NCBI GenBank assembly: GCA_029964075.1 | Contig: CM057140.1 | Location: 4,792,643-4,856,642, forward strand | Length of the DNA stretch: 64,000 bases | Direction: 5' to 3' | Source: Patiria pectinifera | Lineage: Eukaryota > Echinodermata > Asteroidea > Valvatida > Asterinidae | Part shown: one piece after another, positions 33,480 through 46,804 of the stretch | Layout of the letters: each line of letters begins with the position of its first letter | How positions within the stretch are numbered: the stretch's first letter is position 1 | Program-made: the position numbers and the translations under genes | Notes under the pieces: model-generated | Told to the model about the DNA's origin: nothing | The model's database searches: none | Seen by the model: only the letters and a program-made list of their open reading frames with translations

Positions 33480-36400
33480 ACTTTAAACAAAATGTCTTCA
33501 TTCGACATTGGGGTCATTCGGTGTCAAATCACCCCCAAAACTTTTAAATTTTAAACCCAAAACTCTTCAAATTGGTTCTTTTTTTGTGGTGAAATTTCGG
33601 CTGAGAAGCCGACATTTTAAGTGTTAGTGTCATTGGAGAAACGGTTTTCGCGCTACCGCCCATGCAATTTTGGTAAAAATGGACATTGCTGCATTTTTAA
33701 ATGACCGTATCTCTATAATCTGTGAGCCAAATTTGTTAATCTTGATCTCCTTTGAAAGGTTACATCACGAGAAATCCAAATTTACCATTATTTTTTTTAT
33801 AACGGGGTTATTTGAAGTATGATGACATTTTGACAGTCACCCGACAGTCAGTCCGCAGCGCACTGAAAAGCTGTTCATTTTATGTGCGCTGTATGCATGG
33901 CATTCCGGTGCGTGACCTCGTTTTGAATACTTAATGAGCTGTCGACGACGCATGGAATTTGGACCGAAATATCCATTTTATTTGTCAACTATCAATATTA
34001 TGTATATTTTCTTTTAGATAGAGAACCATTCTGTTATATTATCAATTCAGATTAGAAATTACGTGAAATTTAGAGGGAGAAATTTGTAACGGAAAAAAAG
34101 CTTCCAATCTCAAGGAATTGGCCTTCAAAAAACGACGGTATTCTCCATCTTCTGACAGCGGCCACAGCTCAATTTTACACCAACGTCAGAGATAATGCTA
34201 TATTCTATCCAAAAATTGTCGATTTCGCTTTGATCTTTAGCTGGTCTAGTCAGGGCGCAGAAAATTCTAACGATCTTCAAAAACCCAACAACGAAACATC
34301 CCGCCATGACAGTGCGTCGTTTTCCCGTGCCCTCATTGGCCAAAAATGACGTCATCGCGAAAGATTTCATACTAACGTGTAGTTCATGTATGCATGTTAC
34401 AATACGCACGTGGAATTTTGTGCAGGGACTTATGGTAGGTTTTGAACTATTTTGTTGTCGATGTAGAACCCTTCGGAAATTGTTTAATGTGTCCAGGGCC
34501 AATGTAAGTTAACACTTATAGACTTTTTTTCCCTTCAAAATTGTATCCCCTTTATCAAATAATAAAATCCAAAATATAAAAAATGTACATGTGACAAAGT
34601 TGAAGTTATTTAGGGATATTTGTTTTCTGTATTTATTGAAGACAATTTTCAAAACACAACTTATAAAAATCCTATAAACTTTGAATTTATCATGAACTGT
34701 TTTATATAAGAACTGTATTTTTTCATATAAAATGCCTGTTGTATTTTTTTTTTTATTCTAAATTTTAATTTTTAATTGGGCTGACTCATCTTTGACGACA
34801 GTTTCTACAAACGTTTGTCTTGACCAGGACGCTTTACTTTTATTTTTTAAATAGATTGTTAATTATTGTCCAAAGATTTTTATCATAAAAAAAGAAAAAT
34901 AAACAAACTTACATGAACATGTACTTGCAAGCATTAACATACTAGATCAGTTTTGTATAATATTGTTACACCATCACATCCTTGCTTTGAAACACTCATG
35001 GAAAACTCAGATAACTTCTTTTCATGACATCTCACATCACAAATTGCAAATACATGTGTTAATAATACCCATGTTTCCAGCCAGAATAAAAATCAGCCGG
35101 CATAAGGAAGGGAAAAGATTTTTTAAAAATGAGTTTTGGCATACATGTCTGACAACATCTGTCTTCGGATAAGAAATAAACGTCAACAAAAATCAAAAGC
35201 AAAAATATCATCAACTCTCCTACAATCTAAAAACTGCTAAAATCTGGTAGTAACAGGTTCAATTTAAACAATTTACAGTGAAGTGAAGATGATAACAATA
35301 ACAACAGTTTTGGCATAGCGTCACTAATCACGATTATGTACATGAAGCAATGTTTACATGTAGTAAATTTTAGATAATCTTTGGTTGCTGTCTTTGGCAT
35401 GGTATCTGTGGCATGACTTTAAATAACCGTGTTTAACATGGCAACAACAAATGGTGATGATGTTGTTTGCACAACGCAGTACATATAAAGGCCGGATAAT
35501 ACTCTGCGAATGCAAATTCAAATTGTTGACGTCACGGCACTGCAATTTCACAAAAGTTAAGCACGTTTCAATTCCGGCAAATTTGAAGCGAAGGTTTCAT
35601 GATGTCAATGTCGCTTTCCATTCGTAGTCTTGAGAAATGTCCCAGTATATGAACCGGCCTTTACACTGAAGTACAAAAATCATAAAATCTGCACACAGGA
35701 ACTTAATACTGCATGAATCTGAGTCTCAGAAAACATTCTTGTGTGAGAGATGATAAATTGTCAATGTCAACGACATAAAATGAGGACCATGCCAACCAAG
35801 GCACTGAAGTGAACGTGACAGTTCCCGTGTTGGAGGCGATGAAACTGTCAACGACAACTGAGGACCTGTATTGAGAGTGAAAGAAAAAATATGAGAATTG
35901 TAAATTTATCGAAAGGATTTTCTTCACGACTTTTCTTTGTATGACCAAAAGAAAATTAGTGTATAGCGTAAATGCACCGTATGTTGTATAGTTTTCCCAG
36001 GGAATTTTCCCAAATTAACTGAACAAAAACCGTTTCGGTAGCATTAAGAAAAAAAATCTGACATTATTTGTAAATTATTTAAAAACAACTAACGATCTTC
36101 AGGAAAAGCAGACATCCATACACATAATAGAAGTTGATAGAAATGGATTTTGGAGTAAATAGCTTGGCAGCTGAGCAAAAATTTATGATCCCATTTTAAA
36201 ATGAATTGAAAAATTGTAAATAAACAAATTTGTATAGGCCTTAATTGTAAAAAAAATGAGAAAAATGTACATACAATTTTTTTAACATGCATGACGAATT
36301 GACTAGATCAGCCACCCCCAACATGCCCCAAAATGCCAAAAATCCCTAAAAATTACATGTGCTCGTGTGCCACGATCCGCACGAGCCGAAAGAAATGGCC

Positions 36401-37030
36401 GAAAAACTTCAAATCTCGCGCACGAAAAGTGTCGCAGAAAAAACTACAAACATGTCGCCACAAGCTAAAATACATATCAAACGAAAGCTCATTGCTTCCT
36501 TAATCGATGTGTGGTAATCATTTTCGTCATTATTACCTAGTCCAGTCAGGGCGCATGAACTAAAAACACAACAAAAATAGTCCTCAAAATCACACCCCAA
36601 CTTCGAGTGAACAAAATTCCGCCAAAAACTTACTGAATCTCGACATATTTTATATCATTCGATTCAGAAAAACGTTCGCTTTCGACTTACCACGCCATCT
36701 TGGAGACCCGCTACTTCATTTGCAACGTGTAGTTCATGAAAAAAGCTGCCAAACTCTCGCAATAACACGTGTAAGTCTCGTGGCCGATTCGTGACGTAAC
36801 CCGTGCACATAAAGTTCGGGATTTGACCTCATTATCGCGTGCGCTGCGGACTGACTGCGACATTGAGACAAACTTAGATAAAAATTAAACCCCCAACATG
36901 TTTTCTACAAAATATTAAAAAATAGGGTACAATATCAAGTTATCATCTCAAAGTTGGCATACATGTTGCCAAATGTGATATTCCTATGCAATGTACTAGT
37001 GGATTTAAAGTAGGTATTTTTTTGTCCCTG
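33480..37030. other. Intronic repeat-derived stretch
   Basis: No exon was found. CAGTCAGTCCGCAGCGCAC at about 33848 recurs inverted at about 36850. AACGTGTAGTTCATG occurs at about 34374 and again, in the same direction, at about 36725, together with an AGTCAGGGCGCA block (about 34250 and 36546). These pairs suggest one decayed repeat unit present twice or a larger element with inverted ends. Confidence 0.4.
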
Positions 37031-37849
37031 AAATGAGCTCATGCACAGGGTCTCACAAGACTGTTGACATTATTCCTTTTATTTTCTGAGTTGATTTATT
37101 AATCACTTAATCTGTTATGTAACTTCGAAGGTGGATGCTAGGTGAATTATACAAATCGTAATTCCTTTCCCTTTGCCCAGCAATTCCGGGCTTGCACCTA
37201 TGTGGGAGGGGTATAAAACCCAGCCTGCAAGCCACGTGAAATTGGATCCAGATATCCCTATCAACCCCCAAAATATTTGACCTGTCGTGTATTGGTTACC
37301 ATATTTTTTTTTCTGCAAACCAGTTCAGTTCTGCACCAAAGACATTTCAACAAACTTTCAGTGTAAATATCACCCGCACTAGACAATATCATGAAAGGCC
37401 ACACTTGCGATGACACAACACCTCCAAAATGATCATTATAACTAGAACGCTATTGACCAATTTTAACGACCCACAGGAACTAAGGAGAGAAATAGTCAAG
37501 CTTTTTGGGGAACATTTATGCAGAACCATTTATATTATAAGGATACTAGGCTTGATCATTTCTAAAACACCAAAAATAAAGACGATGTAAAGGGTTCAGG
37601 GTTGGTTCCTAAACGTTATCTTACTACGTTTGTTTTGTACGCACAAAAAATGTTCGGGAAATTGCACAAATATGAGGACATGAGTTAATAGCGCAGTTAA
37701 AAATGATATGAAGGCTGCTTCCACTCCCACCCTTGCAATGTCGGGTTGCCGATGTGGCGCACTATAGTGAGATACGTTTGTAAAAAAAAAGCCAATTATT
37801 GTTACACGATTGAAAAAAAACGTAACAGTTTCTTTCTGGTTTTACGTAG

Positions 37850-40800
37850 CAACTTGACCGGCAACAGCATTGACAGGGCTTTCGAAATTCCAGAGTCGGT
37901 AATGAGTTTGTAAGTATAAATTCCTCTTGACATTGTGAATCACTGACATTTTCCAACTGTTCATTTGTGAAAACACCCACTTTAAAACTTCTTCTGCTGT
38001 TTTGGCAATCTAACAATGCGAAAATTCTAACCATTGCTCGTAGATTCGCCAGTGGAAATCAACTGTCGGACGTTAGTTTAGTCATGAAAAATGCGGTCAA
38101 GCTACAGACAGTGTGAGTAAACATTAACTGTCAACTTTTCGTTGCTTGTTATATTCAATAACGGAAATGGACTCAAGCAAAGTCCATTTAGATTACTCAG
38201 CCACATTTGCGACTTTTAAAATGTTTCCACAGGTAAATCAGTCCGCAAATTTCTTTGCAAGGGCACGTGACGCGTTAATCTGACAAATGAGAAAATGCTT
38301 TAATGCTTAGAATTAAATGACTGCTACTGCGATTTCTAACCACCACAAATTAATGTCATACATTTAAGAAACTGTAGCCTGGAAAAGTATGGTTCTGTGA
38401 TGTTGTTAAATGTATGAATGCTAAGGCATGAATATGTTGTAGTTTTATAATGTAGATATTGCGGCTGTGATGCATGTGCTGACTCATCAGGGGAGTTTGT
38501 CTTTGCTATATTGCCTTAATGATAATACTGCAAAAAAAATAGCTTTTATTACACTTCCGGTTTCTGTTCTAGGAATTTCGAAGACAACAGAATAAAGGCA
38601 ATCGGTAAAGATACATTCGCAAGATGCGCCGAGTTGTCACATTTGTAAGTTTGCACAATATTATTATTATTGGTAAAAAGAAGAATGCCACCTGTACGTA
38701 TCTTATCTAATACCGACCCCGTCCCGAGCCTAAACTTCGTTTGACGAAACCTCTTTCTGCGAACCTCCAGAAAAAAAAAAAGTTTCAGTTTTCAGCACAA
38801 CACAGATCAACTTTTCGAGCAGACTGGCGCCTGGTCTGTACATATCGATATTGCTGCGGGAACCAGCCTACAACTCTAAAATTATTGCCTAGTAACCAAT
38901 ATTTCGAAATTGTAAAGTAATAATAAACGTGGGCAGATTTTTTTTTTTTGGTCAATGTTTCATTGAAAAGTGAATAACATAATCGCAATAGAATTATTTA
39001 CTTAAAAAAAAATATTGTTAAGGCCAAAAAAAAAGAGTTGGTCTCTAGTCAGACCGAAGTTCCGGAATTGATGCGGCGACGCTTTTTATTTTTTTTGCCT
39101 TTTTTTCAAGCTTGAATTGTACATACAAGGTGGGTACTATTTTGCTTTTTCAATGCCCTCATTATACATTGGTTTCCTCCATATTTTGCTTCGGTGCCCT
39201 TTATCACTTGCCTTGGTGCAATTTCCCTATTCCTTGGTGCTACTTGGTACAAAATCTGAGGAAGTGCGGCAATAGAGGGCGCGTTGTAGCTTCCGTGTTA
39301 ATTTTATGGGGAAAAAAAAGGTTGACGCGCATGATTAAATTCGACGCGCGCGCTGACCAGAGACCGAGCATTTTTTTCTCTCTCTTTTGGGCCTAAGCTA
39401 TGTTGGGATGAAATTTGAAAAAGACAAGAAGAGCGCATCTTTAAGATACATTTTTTGCAGGATCTTAAACGGGAATGATTTGACTAGTATTGAAGCGGAT
39501 GCATTCAAGAGTTGCACCGACCTTCAATATCTGTGAGTATCAAACAAAAATGTTTTTTTTATAACAAATACCGTCATAAAATGGAGGATGTTTAGTGAAG
39601 TTTGTGTTGTCAATCATGCTCCTGTTATTCGCAACAGAGAGCTTTTAGTACAAGGATGACAGAAGGAATCTCTCAAATGTTAATATTGGTGGAGTTGAAA
39701 ATTGTGCCGAAGCCTTGTCGGTGGAGTAGGTTATAATGTCAAGTGAAAGCTAATTAAATATGCCAATATGTCTGGGCAAATGAGAAAGCATCTTCCGAAA
39801 CTTTGACGGGGTCCAAACAAAGTAGAGTGAGGGGCGTGAATATGCACATAATTACTTGATTTGGAGTGAATGACGAAAAAACTAAAACAGAGTTATGTTG
39901 TTCACTATGTATTGGCTCAATCAGATATCTGGACAGAAACAACATATCAACCATATCAGCGAAGGAATTGACTGGCCCGAAGAACATGGATATCTTGTAA
40001 GTTTTCCCCCTGTCATTGTTTACACAAACCTCGAAACTCACTGGTTTCATTGTAATACTGCTGCTGCACAATTTTAGCGTGTTTTGAGACGGGATTGCGA
40101 TCGAGTATAAACTTTATGGAGCCTCTTCGGACTCCCTTATAATTGCACTAGTCAGGCTCCATTCGCAGACTGTGTCGCAATTTTGGGATTGAGCGATGGT
40201 CGTGTATCTGGAACCTGCAAACGCGTTTTTAATTATCGCAACATGTAATGGAGCAGACTAATAACAGCCTAGCATAAAGCTCATGCTCCGTGTCGATGTC
40301 GAGGTCGTTGAATGGTCTGACGTTACCGTTTACTCTGATCTGTATCCTTATTATCGAAATTTCCTAAAGAATGTTCGTGTCGGGCGAGATGGAAAGTGGT
40401 TGCAGAATTCTCAATGGCCTTATTGAAGTCACCTCAAGCTTCAGTCTGAAGAAATTTATTGAGGGGATTGAAGTGTTATCTGCAACATCAGCCGACATTT
40501 TAAAAAATAGGGAAAAACGCGTCGCTGCGACACGTTTGAGGCAGGCTCGATCCAAGAAACCGGCACCTTTATTTGACCTTACCTGTCCTTTACATACCGT
40601 CACCGACACCACGAAGTAACACCCATCTACATACCAGTAAAAATTAGCAATCGGAGAAAACGGCAACTAAAGTTGAACGCCTTCTAAAACAACACTTTGC
40701 GTCAAAACGACAGAGTATATTCAGTTGGGTTTCTCGTTGTGGACACTGAATGAATTGAATTTATTAAATCTGCTGTTTTTCACCCATTTGTGTATAAAAT

Positions 40801-41603
40801 AAACAAGAAATAAGAGAAAAAAAAGATGAGTGTTAGTTCGTGAAAACATTTTGTTGCTCACTTATGAGCAGAGTGCGCGCCATGCATCGCAATGGTAAAT
40901 GGAACTTGAGTGTTACTTCGTGGTAACGAAAATCGTCACTTTTGCGCAAAAGTTGCCATGGATACTTAGCGTAATTATTAAAGTAAAGCTCTTGAAGCTT
41001 TGAAACTTCGAATTCGTGCAATGGTAGGCCTTGATGAATAATGTTTAAAAAATCAAAAAAACTGAAAATCGAAGAAAATATGGTTTAACACGGTAGAGTG
41101 TTACTTCGTGGTGTCGGTGACGATACAATAACATAATGTAGGAGGTTCTAAGATATCAGGGAGCATCTTTGTTTGGTACAAAAGCCGTATTGGTAACAGC
41201 GTCGAAGCCGTGGCTTGCCTTGTTGATCTATCGCCGTTTGTTTGCGAGTTAACAGCCATGCCTCTTAGACAACCCCGTCGAGTTTTTGTAAACTTTATTT
41301 TGTCTCAGATTGTGCGCCTTTCGCGTTCATTGGTGAATCATGTTATTGGACAATTATTGTTTCTCAAACTGCGTTGACGCGATCCTAACGCGATTCTGGC
41401 ACAAAAAGTTCAATTTGATAACTTCTTGACAACATTATGCACTTCTTTTTTGGGGCTGTTAGAAAATAGAATAAGAGTTGGCACAAGAACAATATTCAGA
41501 GAAATAACCTAGTTTTTTGTTTTGTTTTCCGCAGGAGTATTTCAAGAAACAATTTGAAGGAACTGGGCCCGGATAATTTTGAAGGACTGCAGATCCGACA
41601 ATT
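37850..41603 (+). CDS. LRR receptor gene, seven LRR exons
   Basis: The exons are 37850-37909, 38044-38112, 38573-38644, 39461-39532, 39925-39996 and 41535-41603, plus 31499-31570 to the left, making seven in all. All have AG/GT borders and phase 2. Each encodes one leucine-rich repeat of 20-24 residues, for example NFEDNRIKAIGKDTFARC, ILNGNDLTSIEADAFKSC, YLDRNNISTISAKELTGP and SISRNNLKELGPDNFEGL. One-repeat exons in a constant phase are typical of LGR-type receptor ectodomains, which bind peptide hormones outside the cell. The C-cap and any membrane part are not in the window and may lie beyond Polinton copy 2. No break was seen. Confidence 0.85.
40036..40325 (-). repeat. Dispersed repeat A, copy 2 (inverted)
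   Basis: It aligns with 15805-16110 in reverse complement and begins about 40 bp after an LRR exon donor. It is diverged by small indels and has no coding capacity. Confidence 0.7.
40597..41123. mobile_element. MITE family F, copy 2 (TA-flanked)
   Basis: It starts with CCGTCACCGACACCACGAAG and ends with CTTCGTGGTGTCGGTGACGA. TA lies on both sides (40595-40596 and 41124-41125). It shares nearly all of its sequence with 30073-30659, including the GTGTTACTTCGTGG subterminal motifs. Confidence 0.88.
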
Positions 41604-42443
41604 GTAAGAAACACTGAAAGCACGTTGGACTATGGGGTTGGTGTGCGGAATAGCGCTGCCTATAGTGGTTTGCACGAAAATGCTATGCGGCAAGTAATGT
41701 GCAGCCAGTGGTATAAAAATTGTGAGTGCTCAGAGTGCAATGGGAGGAATATTATCGCTCTGTACAATCTGGACTTTTCCATTTCACAAGGCGAAATCTC
41801 ACAATAAAAAGGCCACTCAATATTTGTTTTATATTGCTATGTCCTAGCCATTTGATATATTTGAACTTATATTTCAATACAAAATTTGTGGAAAATGTAT
41901 TTCTTTTTTCCAAACCACCCCTTCAGGAACATAAAGACGCACTTTAAACTCAACTCTCTAGTGCTGGCTCTTTCTCAGACATCCGGTTCGTTAGTGTGAC
42001 GTCATCTCAATTCAACCATGCGTACTTCACACGGTGATAGCACAAATGGAACCCGAAGTTTACGCAATTCTAGTGTTTATCCAATGGGTGATAGTAATCA
42101 GCGGGGTGCGCACGTGTACGACGTTTTTAGTAACAAACCAGATCGAAACATGGGCCATAGATATAGAATAAAAAGACATGGGCTCTTTGGAACAGTACGC
42201 ATGAACCACTGTACGCGCGCACCGTAATGCATTTGCAGAGAAATACTGCGCCATGGAACAAGGATGACCCTAAATGTTGAATAGTAAATCCCATTCCCCA
42301 TGAGCGAATGGGACTTCTTGAGCTCCCCGTGTGTATGGAAACAATACCGAATGTCACGTGATGTGAGTTCTGGCAACCACATGACAAGGATCTGTATGTT
42401 AATAATATAATATGTGTTATTTGACAAATAAAGGATTCGGAAC
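41604..42443. other. Stretch after the last seen LRR exon, no feature recognised
   Basis: No further LRR exon in phase 2 was found here. Several short overlapping frames occur on both strands, but none has family features. Confidence 0.4.
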
Positions 42444-43671
42444 ATAAAGCCCCTGTCACACCTTTGCGTATCCTAGTTCCTTATCAAAAAAATTCAATAC
42501 CCAGCCGTACGCTCAATTAACGTCGAAATGTTTCGATCACTTTGACTTATGTGCGACGCACATCTAGCGTACAAGTAACGAATTCAGCGCATTCATTGCG
42601 TATGAGATGCGTATGAGTTGCGTATGCAGTGCACAACATTATTTTTCGGGCTGCGAATAGGTCAGTGCGCATGCCGAGCGTATTCCGGATCGACGCACCC
42701 GACTTATGCCGACCGCACTTCTGAGCGTATTCCCGCCGCATCATTTCCGCCGCCCGCCGTTCAGCGTGCGTTGCATCTGCGCTGCAAGTACGCTATGTAT
42801 ACGTCCAATACAGGCGGCTCATATGCTGACGGGGTGCGTCACGAACACATAGCGTACTTGTAACGCACTCGACCGTTGCGGGACCGATGCGCTGCGTATT
42901 TATTACTTATGACCTGCGCAACAGCGTACGCAGCGTAGTTTTGTGCATACCCAAAACTATCATGCGTACTTAAGGGCCCTGTCACACTTCTGCGTATCCT
43001 AATTCCTTATGAGTTGCGCATTGACAATTTTTTCATACGCAGTCGTACGCACAATACGCACCTCATATGCATCTCTATCGTTTTGTGTAGGTTTTGTGTA
43101 CGCAGATATACGCATGGTACGGCCCAGTACGCAGAATAGTTTTGGGCATGCACAAAACTACGCTGCGTACGCTGTTACGCAGGTCATAAGTCATATATAC
43201 GCAGCGCATCGGTCCGGCATCGGTCAAGTGCGTTACGAGTACGCTATGTGTTCGTGACGCACCCCGTCAGCATATGAGCCGCCTAAATTGGACGTATACA
43301 TAGCGTACTTGCAGCGCAGATGCAACGCACGCTGAACGGCGAGCGGCGGAAATGCGGCGGGAATACGCTCAGAAGTGCGTCAAACATGCTGTCGGCATAA
43401 GTCGGGTATGTCCGGAATACGCTCGGCATGTGCACTGCATACTGACCTATTCGCAGCCCAAAAAATAATGTTGTGCACTGCACACGCAACTCATACGCAC
43501 CTCATACGCATTGGATGCGCTGAATTCGTTACTTGTACGCTTGATGTGCGTCGCACATAAGTCAAAGTGATCAAAACCTTTCGATGTTAATTGAGCGTAC
43601 GGCTGCGTATTGAAAATTGTTGATAAGGAACTCATAAGGAATTAGGATACGCAAATATGTGACAGGGGCTT
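42444..43671. mobile_element. 1.2-kb foldback element G (AAGCCCCTGTCACA ends)
   Basis: The left arm (42444 to about 42960) is the reverse complement of the right arm (about 43135-43671). The ends are AAGCCCCTGTCACA and TGTGACAGGGGCTT, with TGCGTATCCTA just inside. AACAT next to both ends may be a target duplication. The spacer (about 42970-43135) begins with GGGCCCTGTCACACTTCTGC, the start of another copy of the family. The arms are rich in TACGC/GCGTA. No transposase. Confidence 0.85.
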
Positions 43672-43860
43672 AACATGCATGTGACATACGCAAACCTCAC
43701 GGCATAATTATTAGTCTTTGGTGGCATTTGTTGGAACTATGACGAAACAGGAATACAGGTATATGCAGACTTGTGTAGGAGTCTAAGTCAGAAATTGTTT
43801 ATAAAATGCACGTGATCTTGGGTATTTGGTGCGTGTTACTAATGATGAAACGCGCATGGA

Positions 43861-44630
43861 CCTGTATTTTTATAGTTATACTCAGTACGCTGAGTACTGA
43901 ATAGGGAGCGGGGACTGCAATTCCAGCAGCTGATGCGGTTGAAGGGGGAGAAACTTCCACAATCTTGTCAGCTAAATCAGCCAACTGTTCAATACCGACG
44001 GTATCAGCCATGGAGGCAAGAATAGACTGCGTACTGGTCGACAAACGTTGCAGGAAGAGTTGTTTCAAGATCTTATCCTCCAGTGAACTGTCTCCGAGGA
44101 GCTGCCGCATCCGGCGTTGTAGCTGGGACGGTTTGCGGTCTCTGAGCTCTTCTGAAATGAGTAGTTGATGGAGGCGTTTCTACTCCGACAGGGAGGTCCG
44201 GCGAATCAGCTCTGATTTAAGACGGTCATACTGGTCAGTAGTGGGTGGTGTGATCAGAAGATCTCTGACCTCCTGAGCTATCTCTGGTTGCAGAGAGGCA
44301 ATGACATATGCGAAACGGGTGGCCTGTGTTGTGATGTTGCGAGTGAGGAACTGGGTCTCGACCTGTGCGAACCACAGGGTAGGGTCATTTGGCCAGAATG
44401 GTGGCAGCTTGAGACTGACCGCGGCGACTGGGTGCAGAACTGGCTTAGGTGGTAGGGCGCCCTCAGGGGCGGCGCCGTCGGCGGGGGCTGAATCCGTCAT
44501 GGCCGAGTTGAAATATAAAACAAACTGACAAACGTGCGATGTGTACCCACGGGCGAGACACGAATGATGATGAGCGAGACAAGAGAATTTGCGAACCTTT
44601 TCCAGGTGTGCAGGGTCACCAATGTAGGAT
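43861..44630 (-). pseudogene. Ty3-like LTR retrotransposon fossil, gag fragment
   Basis: Minus-strand frames carry a Pro/Ala-rich head and then LPPFWPNDPTLWFAQVE and a downstream MRQLLGDSS / LQRLSTSTQSIL stretch. This is the usual capsid-like gag head of Ty3-type invertebrate LTR elements. A TTGGTGACCC primer-binding-like site lies just upstream of the gag (about 44610). The 18-mer ATAGTTATACTCAGTACG occurs on both sides (about 43870 and 44635), consistent with LTR edge sequence. It is heavily decayed, with no protease, reverse transcriptase or integrase. Confidence 0.75.
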
Positions 44631-44777
44631 TTGTATAGTTATACTCAGTACGAAAGCAGTTGTCAACTCACCAAGATATTTGTCCGTGAATTGGGCACGA
44701 GTCCACGCGCTCGGTCTTCTCGCCTCTGGACGAATACCGACTCCGTCGACCGCGATATCTCTCCTGGCGCGAATGCA

Positions 44778-45176
44778 CCCTAAAGGGGCCGGGTTATTTT
44801 GACCATCTCTCAGCCGGGGGGGGGGGGCAGATTCCGCCCCCCCCCCTAAGATCTCGGCCATCGAGTGACGAAAAATTTTGAAACTCGACACATGCATAGA
44901 ACAACTCTTCCTTAACATACCCAAGAAATTTCATGACTATAGGTCAAAGGGTTTTGGAAAATGCGAAAATTAAGTTTTCACGGCGCGTAGCGCCGAAAAA
45001 TTTTTCGCTACGCGGCAACCCGTGGTCCGATTTTTATGTTTTTGGTATCAAAAGATGCGCAAAGCTCGAGGCTAAAAAGCCATAACAGCTCAGGTCGCGA
45101 AAAATTTTTTTTTAGAAGCTATCACGGAAAATGTTGAGGGGGGGGGGCGGATTCCGCCCCCCCGGCCCCTTTAGGG
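44778..45176. mobile_element. CCCTAAAGGGGCCGG-ended MITE, about 400 bp
   Basis: It starts with CCCTAAAGGGGCCGGG and ends with the matching inverted CCGGCCCCTTTAGGG. A GGCGGATTCCGCC-type hairpin beside long G/C runs lies close to each end. An inner stem (GGCGCGTAGCGCC) lies near 44980. It appears to be inserted in or next to the LTR sequence of the retrotransposon fossil. No coding capacity. Confidence 0.75.
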
Positions 45177-46800
45177 TTAACGAAAACACACGAAGACGAA
45201 GATAAACGCTGGTAAAATTATGCTGAAGATTGGTGCTCAAAACTTGTCAAAACGCAATAACTCCTAACTTTTCACCAACAGTCGAACACATGGAAAAACC
45301 CACACGGAGCACATGTGGACGCACCAGCGAATTTATATGTACATTTTATACAGGGTACCAGTCAAAGATGTTCGCTGGCGTTGATTGGCGAGTTCTTTAC
45401 ATGTGACGCCAATGTTGCTATTTATATTAAGTCGCGTTATGGTTAAAGGGGCAGTCACTACAGACAAATAAGAAAGGAATTGTGTTGCGTGATCAGGACA
45501 TTAATAATCATAGCGTGCATTTGACCAATCACACAAAAAAGTGTCAAAATCTGCTGAGTAAATGCGTCGCGTACAAAAGTTGAGTATTTTCTTACCGAAT
45601 TATGGGTCAAGTGACGATTTTGCCACTACTCTTCAAAATCGAAATTTGACCCTTTGATTGTGTAACCGAAAAAATTCAAATTGTAAACAACGTAGTGTAA
45701 GAAAGCATATTTGACCTTGCAATGTACAACAAAACCGGCATATGTGCTCTTAGATGGGTAAATATTACCCCCTAATTTGTAAACATTGCCCAATGTTGCC
45801 TAAAGAATGTTCTTGAAATCGACAGTAATTTAAGATGGCGGTTACTGGACTAACGAACGTGCTGCGAGCGTGGGATTCGAAATCACCGATACCTTTATTT
45901 AGAAGTAATCATTTACTTTTCAAGATGCACTAATTAATAAAATACGTCATTGAGAAAACGTGGGCAGTATGAGGTACCTACAACATTGGATATTTGTGAC
46001 GAATAGGTCGATGATTGAATTGCAATGTCGCGATGTGTGTTGTGTGTATCGTATACGTACGTGCACAAAATGTACATGACATTTGTAACCGTCAAACACG
46101 GTCAGTCTCTTGGCCTGCATGACAGCACTATTTGTTAGCAGAGCTTCCATGTTTGGGGGGTCAGGTAATTGGTAATGGATAATAAATTATGCAAAATGTT
46201 GACAGAGCGCCCAACCCCCACCCCCTACCCCCATCCCCTGCCCCTGGGGGTCAAAAGAAAGGGTGATCATTTCGTCGTCGTTTATATGAACCGGCAATAT
46301 AGGCAAATTGTATGAATTTTTCGATTTTCTAATTTTTACATATTACTAACTTACTTATTAAAATCTACCTTCACGTGAAATTTCAACACTGAAAACGCGC
46401 AAGATTCTAAGATACAAACAATCTTGAAAATATCTTGTGACCGAAATATAGTCAAAGCGTTGAAACTCAGTCTGTACGAAGCGACAAAACCTACCCATTT
46501 TTCGTAAAACCCACCCATACAATGATTCCTGTCGGGAGCGCGCTGAACGCGCGCTTGCCCCGAACTGACGCCGTAGGCAGGATTTTTTTCGAGAGGGGGC
46601 AAAGCAAATTTGCTCAGGCTCCCTATAACCCTGTACTTTTTCAACATATTCTTTTCGAAGGATGCAGCGACAATATATTTGCCACCCCCCCCTTAAATTA
46701 ACAGCAATATAACTTCGCGCCTCTTTTTTTCTTTATTAAATTGTTTCTCTTTTTTGTGGCTTTTCGGGGGGGGGGGGTGTGGTTCCCATTCACTCTCCCT
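45177..46800. other. Stretch without recognised genes
   Basis: 45180-45420 may be residual LTR-related sequence. The rest is unremarkable single-copy-looking sequence with a C-rich tract at 46205-46245 and a G-run at about 46768. No exon was recognised. Confidence 0.4.
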
Positions 46801-46804
46801 TCAG

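Noticed and set aside
35703-35948. 81-aa minus-strand frame after an acceptor-like site
   Set aside because: The amino-acid pattern is not recognisable and no donor or partner exon was found.
37190-37225. TATAAAA box in GGGAGGGGTATAAAACCC as a promoter
   Set aside because: Isolated TATA in an intron with no downstream exon; kept out for lack of support.
40364-40666. Frames around the start of MITE F
   Set aside because: They cross the MITE border and have no homology features.
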